The notes: generated by a model from the letters alone, not told the origin. A stretch of DNA of 64,000 nucleotides from Cellvibrio sp. (GCA_016712405.1 JADJRD010000001.1:62001-126000); one strand, 5' to 3'. Counted from the stretch's first letter, positions 38,543-48,140 are shown. Made by a program: numbers and translations.

Positions 38543-38746
38543 TCAGCCACCTCCAACAGGTTTGACTATATCAATTTGATCGCCATTCATTAAAATACGT
38601 TCGCGATAAGTTGAACGTGGCACAAATTCTTGATTGATGGCCACAGCAATTTTGCCATCAGAAAATTCCCATTCTGCCAGCGCCTCACTCAAAGAGGTAT
38701 TAGGTGAGAGTGTTTTGGGGTGATTATTAAGACTGATGGTTATCAT
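38543..38746 (-). CDS. thiS: Sulfur carrier protein ThiS
   Basis: A 67-residue ubiquitin-like carrier ending in Gly-Gly-Gly (KPVGGG). The C-terminal glycine is converted to a thiocarboxylate that supplies sulfur to ThiG. The coding order thiO-thiS-thiG and spacing of a few bases mark one operon. Confidence 0.94.
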   Translation of the reverse strand: MITISLNNHPKTLSPNTSLSEALAEWEFSDGKIAVAINQEFVPRSTYRERILMNGDQIDIVKPVGGG

Positions 38747-38753
38747 AAAATTA

Positions 38754-39863
38754 TCATCGATGATCCTGTAATAAATTGCAAAAAACGGTTTGTTCTTTGT
38801 TGCCTAAATAAGCAAGAACACTTTCTATTATTGCGGGTGCTAATAAATAACCGTGTCGAAATAATCCGTTAGCTGTGATTAATCCATGTTGAATTTGAAT
38901 GCGCGGCAAATTATCCTGATACGCAGGCCGCAGATTGACACCCAATTCAATAATGCGTGCTTCAGCAAATGCGGATGACAATGTATAAAGCGCACTGCTC
39001 AATTCGAGCGATGATTGTAAACTGACAGCGGATTTGTCTTCGCTTTCGATTTGTGTTGCACCAATTAAAAAAATGTTATGAGGCTTTGGCACTATGTAAA
39101 GTTGGTAGCGGGGGTGCATGAGCCTAACGGGTCTTTGTAAAGAAAACTCTTTCGTTTGTACCGCTAATGTTTCTCCACGAACGCCGCGCAGTTTTTTGTC
39201 CTGTACTTTTGCGCCATATCCACGACAATCAATAACCCAATCAAACGTTTCTTCGTTTGTATTGGTCACGATTTTGTTAGGTTGTACATTAACGGAAGTT
39301 TGATCCCGCAGTGTGACACCCAGTCGAATGATTTCTTTTCCCAATGCCGTTAATAATTGACGGTTATTAATGTGTCCCTCTTCGCTCAGCAATAAGCCCT
39401 CCGAAAAAACGGGGTTAAGATCCGGTTCTAATTCGTGAATTTGTTGTTGATTGATGCGTGCATAGGTGTTGCATTCAGGAAGAACGAATTGCAATTCCTG
39501 TTCAAATTGCGTGAGTTCACTCACATCTTGCGGATGTGCGACAACCAAACTGCCTCGCTGATAAAAAAAGGGTTCAACAGATGGAAGAGTTTTTAACCAC
39601 TCTGGCCATTGTTGCAGAGCAAATTGCCCCATGCGATAAATATTCTGATCAGAAACGACAGCCTCACTGAGTGGGGCAATCATACCGGCTGCAGTAAAAG
39701 CAGCAGGAAAAAAAGTATCACCCGGTTTAGGCGCAAATTGCCCAGCTTCAAATAAGGTTACTTTGCAACCGGATTGCAATAATTTCCAAGCGAATAGTCG
39801 ACCCAATAATCCTGCACCGGCTATGCCGACAGTTTCGGGTAATTGATGTAAATTTGATGTCAT
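38754..39863 (-). CDS. thiO: Glycine oxidase ThiO
   Basis: A 369-residue FAD enzyme producing the glycine imine for thiazole synthesis. The dinucleotide-binding loop is GIAGAGLLGRLFAWKLL near the N terminus, and the C-terminal HGLITANGLFRHGYLLAP is typical of the family. The ATG at 39863 is chosen; the longer frame to 39896 reaches into the riboswitch region. Its mRNA leader carries a TPP riboswitch. Confidence 0.92.
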   Translation of the reverse strand: MTSNLHQLPETVGIAGAGLLGRLFAWKLLQSGCKVTLFEAGQFAPKPGDTFFPAAFTAAGMIAPLSEAVVSDQNIYRMGQFALQQWPEWLKTLPSVEPFFYQRGSLVVAHPQDVSELTQFEQELQFVLPECNTYARINQQQIHELEPDLNPVFSEGLLLSEEGHINNRQLLTALGKEIIRLGVTLRDQTSVNVQPNKIVTNTNEETFDWVIDCRGYGAKVQDKKLRGVRGETLAVQTKEFSLQRPVRLMHPRYQLYIVPKPHNIFLIGATQIESEDKSAVSLQSSLELSSALYTLSSAFAEARIIELGVNLRPAYQDNLPRIQIQHGLITANGLFRHGYLLAPAIIESVLAYLGNKEQTVFCNLLQDHR

Positions 39864-39904
39864 GGAGCCTCGAAAAACTGAGGCGGAGGAGGGCACGGAA
39901 AATA

Positions 39905-40006
39905 GGCGCCTTGTTCCCTCCGCAGGTATTGACCTGATCAGGTTCTACGGGTTGGGCCGAGCCCATCTCAGCCTCCGTATCTGAATAATTTCAGACCAAG
40001 GCGCCC
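39905..40006 (-). promoter_or_regulatory. TPP (THI-box) riboswitch
   Basis: Read on the minus strand, the segment has the hallmark pieces CTGAGATGGGC, ACCCGTAGAACCTGATC and AATACCTGCGGAGGGA, closed by an outer stem GGCGCC(TTG) with its mirror. It begins 42 bases before the thiO start. TPP binding should shut off thiO-thiS-thiG, probably at translation since no terminator hairpin with U run is seen after it. Confidence 0.95.
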
Positions 40007-40108
40007 CGACAAGAGTGCGTAATATACTGTTGGATTAAGATAAGTGCAATTGTGGGATAGTGTGGAGCGAAGAAATATAACGTGACATACAGGGACGATA
40101 TAAAGAAA

Positions 40109-41479
40109 CTACCGAATAATTTTCGTCACTTCACAGGAAAATTCCCCTTCAGCAACACGAGTAGTTAATTGGCTTCCGGTTTTAATTTGTTTGGTGGATG
40201 TGATTGGTATTTGCGTTCCTTCATGCGTTACCAAAGCATAACCTCTATCCAATGTTTTAAGTGGGCTTAAGGTATTTAATACACGAACTGCCGTTTGGAA
40301 TGCCTGTTTCTTTTTATCCAATAAGTGTTGTTGGGAATTTTTTAATTGCTGATTGGCTTGCAACAAACGTTGTTGAAGTCTTTGCAATTGATTTTTTGGG
40401 TGCCAGGGCGCTTGACGCAAACTGAGTGTATGCAAATGATTTTGATAGTGTCGAATATTCGACTGCATTTTCTGCTTTAATCGTGATTCCAAATGATCCA
40501 AACGTTGCGATGCTTGTTCCAGTTTGGATTTTGGGTGGCGCAAGCGCGATTGCAACCAATGCAATTTTTGTTGGAAAAATTCCAGTTTGCGTTGAATAGA
40601 TTCTTCAAGCAATACTTCCAAGCCAATAAATTGATCCAGTAATTCATCACTATCTGGCACCACTAATTCAGCTGCGGCTGAGGGTGTGGGTGCACGTAGG
40701 TCTGCAACAAAATCGGCGATGGTAATATCGGTTTCATGTCCGACTGCGCTGACAACCGGAGTTTCACTGGCATAGATGGCCCGAGCCACTACTTCTTCGT
40801 TGAAAGACCATAAATCTTCGAGTGAACCACCCCCACGACCTAGAATAATCACATCAAATAATTGTGTGTGATTGGCGATTTCCAATGCATGAACAATTTG
40901 TGGTGCGGAATCTTTGCCTTGCACTGCCACCGGAATTAATGTGACGGGAATTAATGCGAAACGTCTATCCAATATTTGCAAAATATCGCGAATAGCGGCA
41001 CCGGTTGGTGAGGTAATAATCGCAATATGTTTTGGCATTCTCGGTAAGGATTTTTTGTGTTCCTGTGCAAATAATCCTTCCAGAAATAATTTTTGTTTTA
41101 AGGCTTCAAAATTGCGTTGCAGAATTCCAGTGCCGGCTTCTTCCATGTGTTCGGCAATAATTTGGTAATCACCACGCTCTTCATACAAACTCACGCGCGC
41201 ACGAATTACTACCTGCATGCCTTGTTGCGGTTTACATTTCACAGTCATATTGCGGTTGCGAAACATAGCGCAACGAACCTGTGCCTGTGCATCTTTAAGT
41301 GTGAAATACCAATGGCCGGAAGAGGGCGTAGACACATTCGAGAGTTCACCTTCAACCCACAAAAGTGCCAAGTGAGTTTCGAGCAGTTGACGCGCACGGC
41401 GATTCAATTGGCTGACAGTAATAATGTCACGGCCGGAATTTTGCGATAAGTCTTGGGTAGAGGGGGGAAGATTATTCAT
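40109..41479 (-). CDS. xseA: Exodeoxyribonuclease VII large subunit
   Basis: A 456-residue single-strand exonuclease subunit. The N-terminal OB fold (VSQLNRRARQLLETHLALLWVEGELSN), the nuclease core (ITSPTGAAIRDILQIL, IILGRGGGSLEDLWSFNEE, SAVGHETDITIADFVADLRAPTPSAAAE) and a long coiled coil (about 280-390) are present. Length is standard. Confidence 0.96.
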   Translation of the reverse strand: MNNLPPSTQDLSQNSGRDIITVSQLNRRARQLLETHLALLWVEGELSNVSTPSSGHWYFTLKDAQAQVRCAMFRNRNMTVKCKPQQGMQVVIRARVSLYEERGDYQIIAEHMEEAGTGILQRNFEALKQKLFLEGLFAQEHKKSLPRMPKHIAIITSPTGAAIRDILQILDRRFALIPVTLIPVAVQGKDSAPQIVHALEIANHTQLFDVIILGRGGGSLEDLWSFNEEVVARAIYASETPVVSAVGHETDITIADFVADLRAPTPSAAAELVVPDSDELLDQFIGLEVLLEESIQRKLEFFQQKLHWLQSRLRHPKSKLEQASQRLDHLESRLKQKMQSNIRHYQNHLHTLSLRQAPWHPKNQLQRLQQRLLQANQQLKNSQQHLLDKKKQAFQTAVRVLNTLSPLKTLDRGYALVTHEGTQIPITSTKQIKTGSQLTTRVAEGEFSCEVTKIIR

Positions 41480-41520
41480 GCCGGCATTCTAGTGTTTGCT
41501 GCCGGATTTTCCAATTGAAT

Positions 41521-41598
41521 GATTCCACCCCTGCTAACCTCCCCCTTAGCAAGGGGGAGGAGCTTGAAATGGGCTAGGGGGAGGTTAGGAGGGGGTCA
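41521..41598. repeat. Inverted repeat with AACCTCCCCC arms
   Basis: CCACCCCTGCTAACCTCCCCC faces AGGGGGAGGTTAGGAGGGGGT around an inner CCCCCTTAGCAAGGGGG hairpin. It ends next to the stop of the gene at 41600 and resembles the element at 33161. Confidence 0.75.
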
Positions 41599-41599
41599 T

Positions 41600-42322
41600 T
41601 TATTTCTTGTAATTCACAACCGCAATGTAGTGCATAGCGGTAGGTTTGTTAGCAACAAAACCAGGAATAAATTGCGACTTCTTCAGTGCGGCTTGAATAT
41701 CGTTTGCTTCACCTTGTTTACGCAATGCAGCTTCAATTGTACTAACCGATTCAACGCCACCATTCACTTCAACGGTTGCCATGACGCGAGTTAATTTTGC
41801 ATCAGCAAAAAATGGTTTGCCTGTGCCGCGAGTCTCTGTGCTGTATTGCACATACCAAGAGCCTTGATCTAATCGCTCTTGCGGTGCGACATAATCAGCA
41901 CCGTATTGTGCTTGTAATGTGCCCAAGTTGGCTAACAGGGTGATGGGCGCTTGTGAATTGTTCAGTGAATAAACCACACGGAATTGCATGCGTACAGGAA
42001 CATTATTTCCATCCACGCTGGCAGGATTAAATGTCGCGGATTGCAAAGCGGATTCAGTAATCGCTTGCATGGATACTAATGGGCTATTTTCATAGCAAGT
42101 AACTTGATTGATGTTACCAGTGGTCATTACATCGGCTTGACAATAGACGGCGACAGTCTTAACGCCTTCACCAAAACTGCTGGGCAGGGTAACGGATTTT
42201 TTCAGTGTCTCCACCGCATTGCCAAAATTGGCCGGTGAATAGGCAGTGGCATAACTGGCTAATGGAATTAAACAGCCGATCATGGCAATGGGACGCAATA
42301 AAGCAAATATTGTTTTTTTCAT
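41600..42322 (-). CDS. Secreted protein with two TonB-C-like domains
   Basis: A 240-residue protein with a signal peptide (MKKTIFALLRPIAMIG...YATA, cut near 26). Two stretches resemble the TonB C-terminal fold: residues about 65-125 (ITESALQSATFNPASVDGNN then VRMQFRVVYSL) and about 175-240 (VMATVEVNGGVESVSTIEAALR then HYIAVVNYKK). It has no transmembrane anchor or proline-rich spacer, so it is not a classical energy transducer. The assignment is by pattern and tentative. It follows the heme-type receptor gene, beyond a terminator. Confidence 0.5.
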   Translation of the reverse strand: MKKTIFALLRPIAMIGCLIPLASYATAYSPANFGNAVETLKKSVTLPSSFGEGVKTVAVYCQADVMTTGNINQVTCYENSPLVSMQAITESALQSATFNPASVDGNNVPVRMQFRVVYSLNNSQAPITLLANLGTLQAQYGADYVAPQERLDQGSWYVQYSTETRGTGKPFFADAKLTRVMATVEVNGGVESVSTIEAALRKQGEANDIQAALKKSQFIPGFVANKPTAMHYIAVVNYKK

Positions 42323-42359
42323 TCTGGTGCTCCTCGTGTACGGGTAAATATCAACTAAA

Positions 42360-42384
42360 CTCTGGAAAACGGCTTTTTCCAGAG
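42360..42384. promoter_or_regulatory. Perfect 10-bp inverted repeat in the leader of the 41600 gene
   Basis: CTCTGGAAAA (42360-42369) and TTTTCCAGAG (42375-42384) flank a five-base loop, 38 bases before the start codon. It may be an operator or a leader hairpin; the sequence does not decide. Confidence 0.4.
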
Positions 42385-42453
42385 GCTTGACACAAGGTTA
42401 GCACTCGCATTATCAAATTAATGTGAATATTTAATGACAAAAAAGCGGTTCAT

Positions 42454-42480
42454 TAAAAAAATCGCCGCTTTTGTGGCGAT
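42454..42480 (-). terminator. Rho-independent terminator of the heme-type receptor gene
   Basis: On the minus strand ATCGCC and GGCGAT pair around an eight-base loop, and the stem is followed by a run of seven Us. It lies 14 bases after the receptor stop codon. Confidence 0.8.
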
Positions 42481-42494
42481 ACAGATAATCAGCA

Positions 42495-44573
42495 TTAAAA
42501 ACTATAGCTTGCCGTTAACTTCACATTGCGACCCGGTTCGTAATCCATCAAATAGAGTTCTCTAAATCGCGGATGAAATGAAACGCCCGTCCGTGAGGAT
42601 TGTGATGCATAGAATTCATCGTTAAGATTTTCTACACCCAATACCAAATTGAATGATTCTGTAGGTTTCCAAATAGCGGAAAGATTATGAAGCAGATATC
42701 CCTCTTTTGAATTCAATAAAGTGGGTCCATCAAGATCAGGGCCTGCAGAGAGTGAATCGACTTTTAATGTATCCCAATGCAAATGCATATTCAGACTTGT
42801 AAATTCATAATCCAGACTAAAGCTCCAGGTATCACCTTGTTCACGGTCGATGCGGGCATCGTTAAATTGCGCGTGTTCAGCAAATGCATCCAGTTCGCTT
42901 TCAGAATTGGAAAAGGTGATAAGCAATTCCAGATTTTTCCAGTCATAACCTAGATAAGCTTCAATGCCTTCTATTTCCATATCGCCCACATTATCTTTTA
43001 TGTAATCACCATCAGCATTTTCGGCATAATCATAAATGTAACCGTCAATATTGGTTTTAAAGGCGGTAAAACCTGCAGAAAATTTATCAGCACCTAACAC
43101 AGCATCTTCATAAGCCGTAGAAAATTGCAGGTTGTCACCGGTCTCTGCTTGAATATCCAGATTTGCAATATCATCTATCCCGGCTCCAATAAATACTTCG
43201 GCTAATTCAGGTGCTTTAAATAATTCAGTGTTGCTCAAGCGAAATAAGAGTTGATCATTGGCTTCATATTCAATCGCCAATGCACCGGTAAATGCACTGA
43301 AGTCATCATCCACATAATGTGCATCAACATTTGCTTTTTCATAACGTATGCCAGGAATAAATGAAAAGGGTGTTTCAGTAGAGAGTCGATTCTCAACAAA
43401 AACGGCAGTGATTTGGCTTTCTTCGGATGATTCTTTTACGCCATCAACAATATATTGTGTTTCATATTGAATATTATCTACGCCATAAATTAATGACGAA
43501 TCAACATCACCTTCCAAGAGTTGTGTTTTTGCTAAGAGAGAAAAGCCGGTGTTGTCTGCGTTGCCTTGATTAACAGCGGGTGCTCTGGTGTAGGCTAATT
43601 CATCGCGCCAAAATTGACTTTGATTGGCATAGACTGATGCTTCAATTGTCGTTGAAGAAAAATTACCTTCATAACTTAATGTTGTGGTGTCGCGTGTAAA
43701 TTCGGTGGGATAAGTGAGAGGGACATTTAGTGAGTTGGATATTGCCAATCCTGTTGCCAAACCCATATCGGGGCGATAGCTGTAATCGCCATTATCTTCA
43801 TAGGTTTCATAACCTAATTTCAAACGATGGTCATCATTAATGTCCCAGCCAAATTTAATTAGGGCATCGCTCACATCACCTTCGAGGCCGCGTACTGTGC
43901 CATCAGTTCCTGCAATGACTTCATTATTTTGATTCAGAATTTTTCCGCCACCCACTTCATAGTTGTCGCGGTTAACATTATTAAAGTAAGCGAGAAAATC
44001 CAGTGATTCGGTTAATTGCCCGTAACCTGTCAATGCAACACTATCACCCGAGTTGTCTGCATAACTGGCTTGAATTCTTGCTCCGAATTGATTGCCTGAT
44101 TCCAATAAGCTGACAGCATCTTTGGTTTTGAAACGAACAGATCCGCCTAAGCCGCCATTGATAACGGAATTGTTTCCTACATCAATTTCGGCGGATTCCA
44201 AAATATCCGCGTGAATTTGTAAATTACCCATGTGGTGATACATGAACGTATTTTGATTGGCGCCATCAATACTGATGCGGATATCTTTATCATCCATGCT
44301 TCGAATAGTAATGCGTTGGTTCAATGAGTGGGCACCACCTACATCAACGCCGGGAATAATGCGTAATAAATCACTGATGTGATCCGGCTGAATAATTTCC
44401 ATGCTTTCTTTATTCATGGATAAAGAGGAGGATTTGACCTGAGTTCCCCAAATGGCGATGGTTTCGATTTCATCGCCTGAATTTTTTGTTGAGTTTTCTG
44501 TTTGCGCAGCAGTATGAAAACTCATGCAGCTCAGTACGGCGAGTGCAAGCGTTTTATGTGCAAATGGTTTCAT
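42495..44573 (-). CDS. TonB-dependent receptor, heme/hemoglobin type
   Basis: A 692-residue outer-membrane barrel. A signal peptide (ending HTAAQ) precedes the plug domain (DHISDLLRIIPGVDVGG, RITIRSMDDKDIRISIDGA, GGLGGSVRFKTKDA), which resembles the hemoglobin/transferrin receptor group. The barrel ends with Phe (ASYSF). The substrate is inferred from the plug pattern only. It is the last gene of a likely iron-responsive run that begins at the Fur box near 48190. Three 17-base repeats lie just upstream. Confidence 0.82.
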   Translation of the reverse strand: MKPFAHKTLALAVLSCMSFHTAAQTENSTKNSGDEIETIAIWGTQVKSSSLSMNKESMEIIQPDHISDLLRIIPGVDVGGAHSLNQRITIRSMDDKDIRISIDGANQNTFMYHHMGNLQIHADILESAEIDVGNNSVINGGLGGSVRFKTKDAVSLLESGNQFGARIQASYADNSGDSVALTGYGQLTESLDFLAYFNNVNRDNYEVGGGKILNQNNEVIAGTDGTVRGLEGDVSDALIKFGWDINDDHRLKLGYETYEDNGDYSYRPDMGLATGLAISNSLNVPLTYPTEFTRDTTTLSYEGNFSSTTIEASVYANQSQFWRDELAYTRAPAVNQGNADNTGFSLLAKTQLLEGDVDSSLIYGVDNIQYETQYIVDGVKESSEESQITAVFVENRLSTETPFSFIPGIRYEKANVDAHYVDDDFSAFTGALAIEYEANDQLLFRLSNTELFKAPELAEVFIGAGIDDIANLDIQAETGDNLQFSTAYEDAVLGADKFSAGFTAFKTNIDGYIYDYAENADGDYIKDNVGDMEIEGIEAYLGYDWKNLELLITFSNSESELDAFAEHAQFNDARIDREQGDTWSFSLDYEFTSLNMHLHWDTLKVDSLSAGPDLDGPTLLNSKEGYLLHNLSAIWKPTESFNLVLGVENLNDEFYASQSSRTGVSFHPRFRELYLMDYEPGRNVKLTASYSF

Positions 44574-44585
44574 GTGAGACTCCTT

Positions 44586-44635
44586 TGGTTTAGTTAATTC
44601 TATGGTTTAGTTAATTCTGTGGTTTGGTTAATCTT
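44586..44635. repeat. Three tandem 17-bp repeats upstream of a receptor gene
   Basis: TGGTTTAGTTAATTCTA, TGGTTTAGTTAATTCTG and TGGTTTGGTTAATCTTT follow each other without gap, 13 bases before the receptor start codon. The position within the ribosome-binding region suggests an effect on expression by repeat number or a binding site. Confidence 0.75.
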
Positions 44636-44655
44636 TTATGTGAATAGATTTTCTT

Positions 44656-44802
44656 TTAACAGTCACAACGTTTTTTCTGCGAAAGATTGTGAATTGGCCC
44701 TTTGGCTTGAAAATATTTTGCTGATGTTGGATTTGCTGTTTGGCAAGCAGATAAAGAAATAATGAATGCAATTGCCAGCAGGGGTAATAATGTTTTCTTC
44801 AT
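44656..44802 (-). CDS. Small cysteine-tailed lipoprotein
   Basis: A 48-residue protein. MKKTLLPLLAIAFIISLSAC is a clear lipoprotein signal with lipobox LSAC (Cys20). The mature part has only 29 residues and ends KKRCDC. An AGGA site lies nine bases before the ATG. It sits between the PepSY gene and the heme-type receptor in the same direction. No function is known; the CxC tail suggests metal binding, which is inference. Confidence 0.65.
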   Translation of the reverse strand: MKKTLLPLLAIAFIISLSACQTANPTSAKYFQAKGPIHNLSQKKRCDC

Positions 44803-44832
44803 AAATGGAAATCCTGTAATTGAATAGAAAAA

Positions 44833-46035
44833 TCAAGCATATTCAGCTGTTGCCATTTCTCGCGTTAATTTTTTTGCTCGTCTTTTTCTTGTCCAGATAA
44901 TTAAGCCGGTAATGGAAAGGCCTGCGACAACCAGTCCCATCATTGAGATAAAAATTCTGCCGGGTAAACCGATAATGCGACCGGAGTGAAGAGGGAATTG
45001 GGCTTGCATAAAAATATCGCCAGCAGTTCCTGTGCCGGGAATTTGCGCACCTAAATAATGTCCATTATTGCTGTCAAAATAAAACCAGGGATTACCCAAG
45101 CCACCATCGCCATGTCCATTGCCTACGTCATAAAATCCCACGCCGTAAATTCCCATGCTTGGAACATAAAAAATTCCACCGGCATTGTTGTTAATAGATT
45201 CTGCTTGTGCTTTTTGCTGAGCCAATACCAGAATTTCTTCGCGTGTTAGTTTAGGTGCGATGGGTTGATCGGGTGGATTGGGAGTGGTCGTGTCAAAAGG
45301 TGAAGGTGTTAACTCGGAAAAAATATTGACCAGTGGACGCATCACTTGAAAAGACAAATTCATTGAAACGGATGTCAGTGCGAGCAGTAATAAAAATCCC
45401 CAAATCCAAACACCGCCGGAGCGATGTAAATCAAAATTGCGTTTAGAGTTGCCTTGGGCTAATCGAAATCGAAATGATTTTTTCCATTGGCTGCGATTGG
45501 GAAATGAAATCCATAAAGCAATCACACTATCAACACACCAAGTGATTGCCACTATCCCCATAAACAAAATGCCTAACTCAATTCCCCATGCATCGGGAAT
45601 ATGCATGCTGTAATGCAACTTGTAGAGAAAAGGTAATAGATTTTCGCGTGATAGTGAAACCTCACCCCAGAATCTGTCTCCCTTTATTTCACCTGTAACA
45701 GGATCAACAGCAATTTGGTTGTAGTCCAATTCAAACGCTTTTCCTGTTGTTGTATCAATAGTAGGGGAGACGGACATTACCAAATTGTGTTCTGGCTCAA
45801 TCGCTAAAGGAATAAAACTGATCTGTAATTCCGGGTGTTCATGCTCAAGCTGATTTGCCAAATCCAAAGCAGTTTTACTATCACCAAAACTGGTTGCAGC
45901 AAAAAGTTGGGGGTTCAACCATTCATCCAGCTCGTGATCCCAGGAAATAACTGCTCCCGTTAAGCCGGAAACAATCAAAAACAAAGCAATAAATAACCCA
46001 AACCAGCGGTGTAACAGGCTTAGAATTCTTCTCAT
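44833..46035 (-). CDS. PepSY-associated membrane protein (siderophore-iron reductase type)
   Basis: A 400-residue inner-membrane protein of the PepSY/PiuB-like family. Four transmembrane segments are seen, the first in LHRWFGLFIALFLIVSGLTG with the typical LHRW motif, the last near 365-385. Relatives next to siderophore receptors (for example FpvG) take part in periplasmic iron reduction. It starts two bases after the upstream receptor stop, so the two are cotranscribed. Confidence 0.85.
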   Translation of the reverse strand: MRRILSLLHRWFGLFIALFLIVSGLTGAVISWDHELDEWLNPQLFAATSFGDSKTALDLANQLEHEHPELQISFIPLAIEPEHNLVMSVSPTIDTTTGKAFELDYNQIAVDPVTGEIKGDRFWGEVSLSRENLLPFLYKLHYSMHIPDAWGIELGILFMGIVAITWCVDSVIALWISFPNRSQWKKSFRFRLAQGNSKRNFDLHRSGGVWIWGFLLLLALTSVSMNLSFQVMRPLVNIFSELTPSPFDTTTPNPPDQPIAPKLTREEILVLAQQKAQAESINNNAGGIFYVPSMGIYGVGFYDVGNGHGDGGLGNPWFYFDSNNGHYLGAQIPGTGTAGDIFMQAQFPLHSGRIIGLPGRIFISMMGLVVAGLSITGLIIWTRKRRAKKLTREMATAEYA

Positions 46036-46037
46036 GG

Positions 46038-48140
46038 TTAAAAGCTCAGCTTAAGGCTCGCACTCACATTGCGTGGCGCACCGTAAAATGATTGATCCCA
46101 GTAGAGGCTAGAAAGGTATTTTTTATCGCTGAGGTTATTGATATTCAATGCTAATTTGGTATGGCGGTTAACTGCATAATTGATATAAGCAGACATGACG
46201 GAGTAAGCCCGCTGGTGGATGTCACCCAAATAAATCTTATCTTGCCAGCGAATACTACTGCCTATTTCCAATGCGGGGATTTGTGTAAAGGTATAGCGAG
46301 TGCTCAGATTAAAGGTTTTATTTGGCACAAAGGTGCGAGCAGGGCTGCCATCTTCATTTACTAAATCAACCCTGGTGAAGCCTGCCAATAAATGCCAGTT
46401 GTCAGTAATACAGCCAGAGGCCTCTAACTCAAAGCCTTGTGAGACAACATCAATACCTTGGTAATAATTGACTCCTGCGACACTATCAAACCCTGCGTAG
46501 TCGGCATAATTTTCTTGGGCGGCTTTAAATACTGAACCAGTCGCCAATAAGCGTTGATCGAATAGTTCTGTTTTAAGCCCAAGCTCGTAGCTTTTGCCAA
46601 TGGCGGCACCCAGCTGATCCAGATTCTGGTCGACTTCAATTTGCGGTTCATAAATATCACTGTAGCTGGCATAGAGCTTTGCATTACGAGCGATTTGATA
46701 GTTCACACCTGCATAAGGACTGATTTTTTGCTCATCTTTATGCATGTTGTCACCAAAGTTAAAGCCTTTGGTTTTTACATCAATGGCATTTAGACCCACA
46801 ACAAAATCGAGTTTGTCAGTGGCATCTAAATGGCTAATTGCATAGAAGCGACGTACATCGTCGCGCCAATCTCCAGCAACTTGGGCTGGGCCAAAATTAG
46901 GCCGCGTAATTTCAGCGCCTGTCCAACCCGGCAGCGCGGGCAGCGCACCCCATGCTGGGTCATCGGTGGGGGCATCGTACTCTAGGTAGCCACTATCGGC
47001 TTTGGAGACATTGACACCTATTAGTAGGTCGTGACTTTTACCGCCCAGTTCAAAACTGCCTGACAGGGTTGTATCCAGTAAAGTGCGTTGTGAGTCATTG
47101 AAATATTTGCCTGGCCAACCAAACAGACCTTCACCTGTTTGCTTATCGGGTGTGCCATAGACATAAAAAAGTTCAGACGGTTCTTCGTAATCATTGTGCG
47201 TTAATACTGCTTTTAGCTCCCAGTCAGCGAATAGTTTGTGCGTGTATTCGATAAAGCCGGTTTTGCTGTAAGTGTTGTAGTGTGCCCAATCCATGCTGGT
47301 ACTAGTAGAGGTTGGATAATTTGTAGCTTCACCATTGGTATAGAGCAGCGGTAACGCCCCCCAGAGTGGCGAATTCGCTTCACTGGTTTGATCGGTATAA
47401 CCCAAGGTAAGCATGGCGTTATCGCCAAGTTGTCCATCAATTACTCCATAAAAAGTGTTGCGCTTTGTGTTGTAGGAATCCAAATAAGATTCTGCATCTT
47501 GGCTGGCCGCAACAAAGCGTCCTGCCCAAGTACCCGATTCGTTTAATGGGCCGGAAACATCGGCTTCAGCACGTTGCATATTCCATTCACCAAGGCTCAA
47601 CTCGGCAGATGCTTGAAGCTCATTTGTAGGGCGTTTGCGAATGTAATTGATAGTGCCTGATGGATTACCTGTTCCCGTTAACAAGCCATTTGCGCCACGT
47701 ATGACTTCTACTTTTTCATAGATAGAGGTGTCGAGAGCGCCCACAATATTCCAGTTAAACGGCAGACCTATGCCATACACCTGCAAGCTTTTAATGTCAA
47801 AACCGCGTGAATTGTAGTAAGTACGGTCAGTTTCCGTTTCATTTACGTTGATGCCGGTGATTAACTTGAGCGCTGTATTCACATCATTCAAGGCAAAAGC
47901 GTCAATCAATTCTTTATCCATAATCGTTACCGATTGCGGGGTTTCGTAGGTTGACATTGCCAAACCAGTTGCCCCCTTGCTGATCCGATTTTCACGTATG
48001 CCAATGACATAGACTTCTTCTACCTCTGCAACTGCTTTTGAGACATTTGCTGCTGAGGCAAAGCCACCTGAGCTTATAAGTGAGATGATCAAAGCAAGTT
48101 TGGTCGATATATCAGTTGGTCGATTTTGATAAATAGGCAT
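46038..48140 (-). CDS. TonB-dependent siderophore receptor
   Basis: A 700-residue receptor of the ferric-siderophore group. A signal peptide is followed by a TonB-box-like region (EEVYVIGI), the plug (YETPQSVTIMDKELI, YYNSRGFDIKSLQVYGIG, VEVIRGANGLLTGTGNPSGTINYIRKRP) and a barrel ending SASLKLSF. The plug motifs are those of TIGR01783 siderophore receptors. A Fur box lies 45 bases upstream. It heads the run with the PepSY gene. Confidence 0.93.
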   Translation of the reverse strand: MPIYQNRPTDISTKLALIISLISSGGFASAANVSKAVAEVEEVYVIGIRENRISKGATGLAMSTYETPQSVTIMDKELIDAFALNDVNTALKLITGINVNETETDRTYYNSRGFDIKSLQVYGIGLPFNWNIVGALDTSIYEKVEVIRGANGLLTGTGNPSGTINYIRKRPTNELQASAELSLGEWNMQRAEADVSGPLNESGTWAGRFVAASQDAESYLDSYNTKRNTFYGVIDGQLGDNAMLTLGYTDQTSEANSPLWGALPLLYTNGEATNYPTSTSTSMDWAHYNTYSKTGFIEYTHKLFADWELKAVLTHNDYEEPSELFYVYGTPDKQTGEGLFGWPGKYFNDSQRTLLDTTLSGSFELGGKSHDLLIGVNVSKADSGYLEYDAPTDDPAWGALPALPGWTGAEITRPNFGPAQVAGDWRDDVRRFYAISHLDATDKLDFVVGLNAIDVKTKGFNFGDNMHKDEQKISPYAGVNYQIARNAKLYASYSDIYEPQIEVDQNLDQLGAAIGKSYELGLKTELFDQRLLATGSVFKAAQENYADYAGFDSVAGVNYYQGIDVVSQGFELEASGCITDNWHLLAGFTRVDLVNEDGSPARTFVPNKTFNLSTRYTFTQIPALEIGSSIRWQDKIYLGDIHQRAYSVMSAYINYAVNRHTKLALNINNLSDKKYLSSLYWDQSFYGAPRNVSASLKLSF

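Noticed and set aside
39118..39303. Small antisense ORF inside thiO (and many similar ORFs inside receptors and argS)
   Set aside because: They have no ribosome site, no family pattern, and lie fully inside well-supported genes; they are frame shadows.
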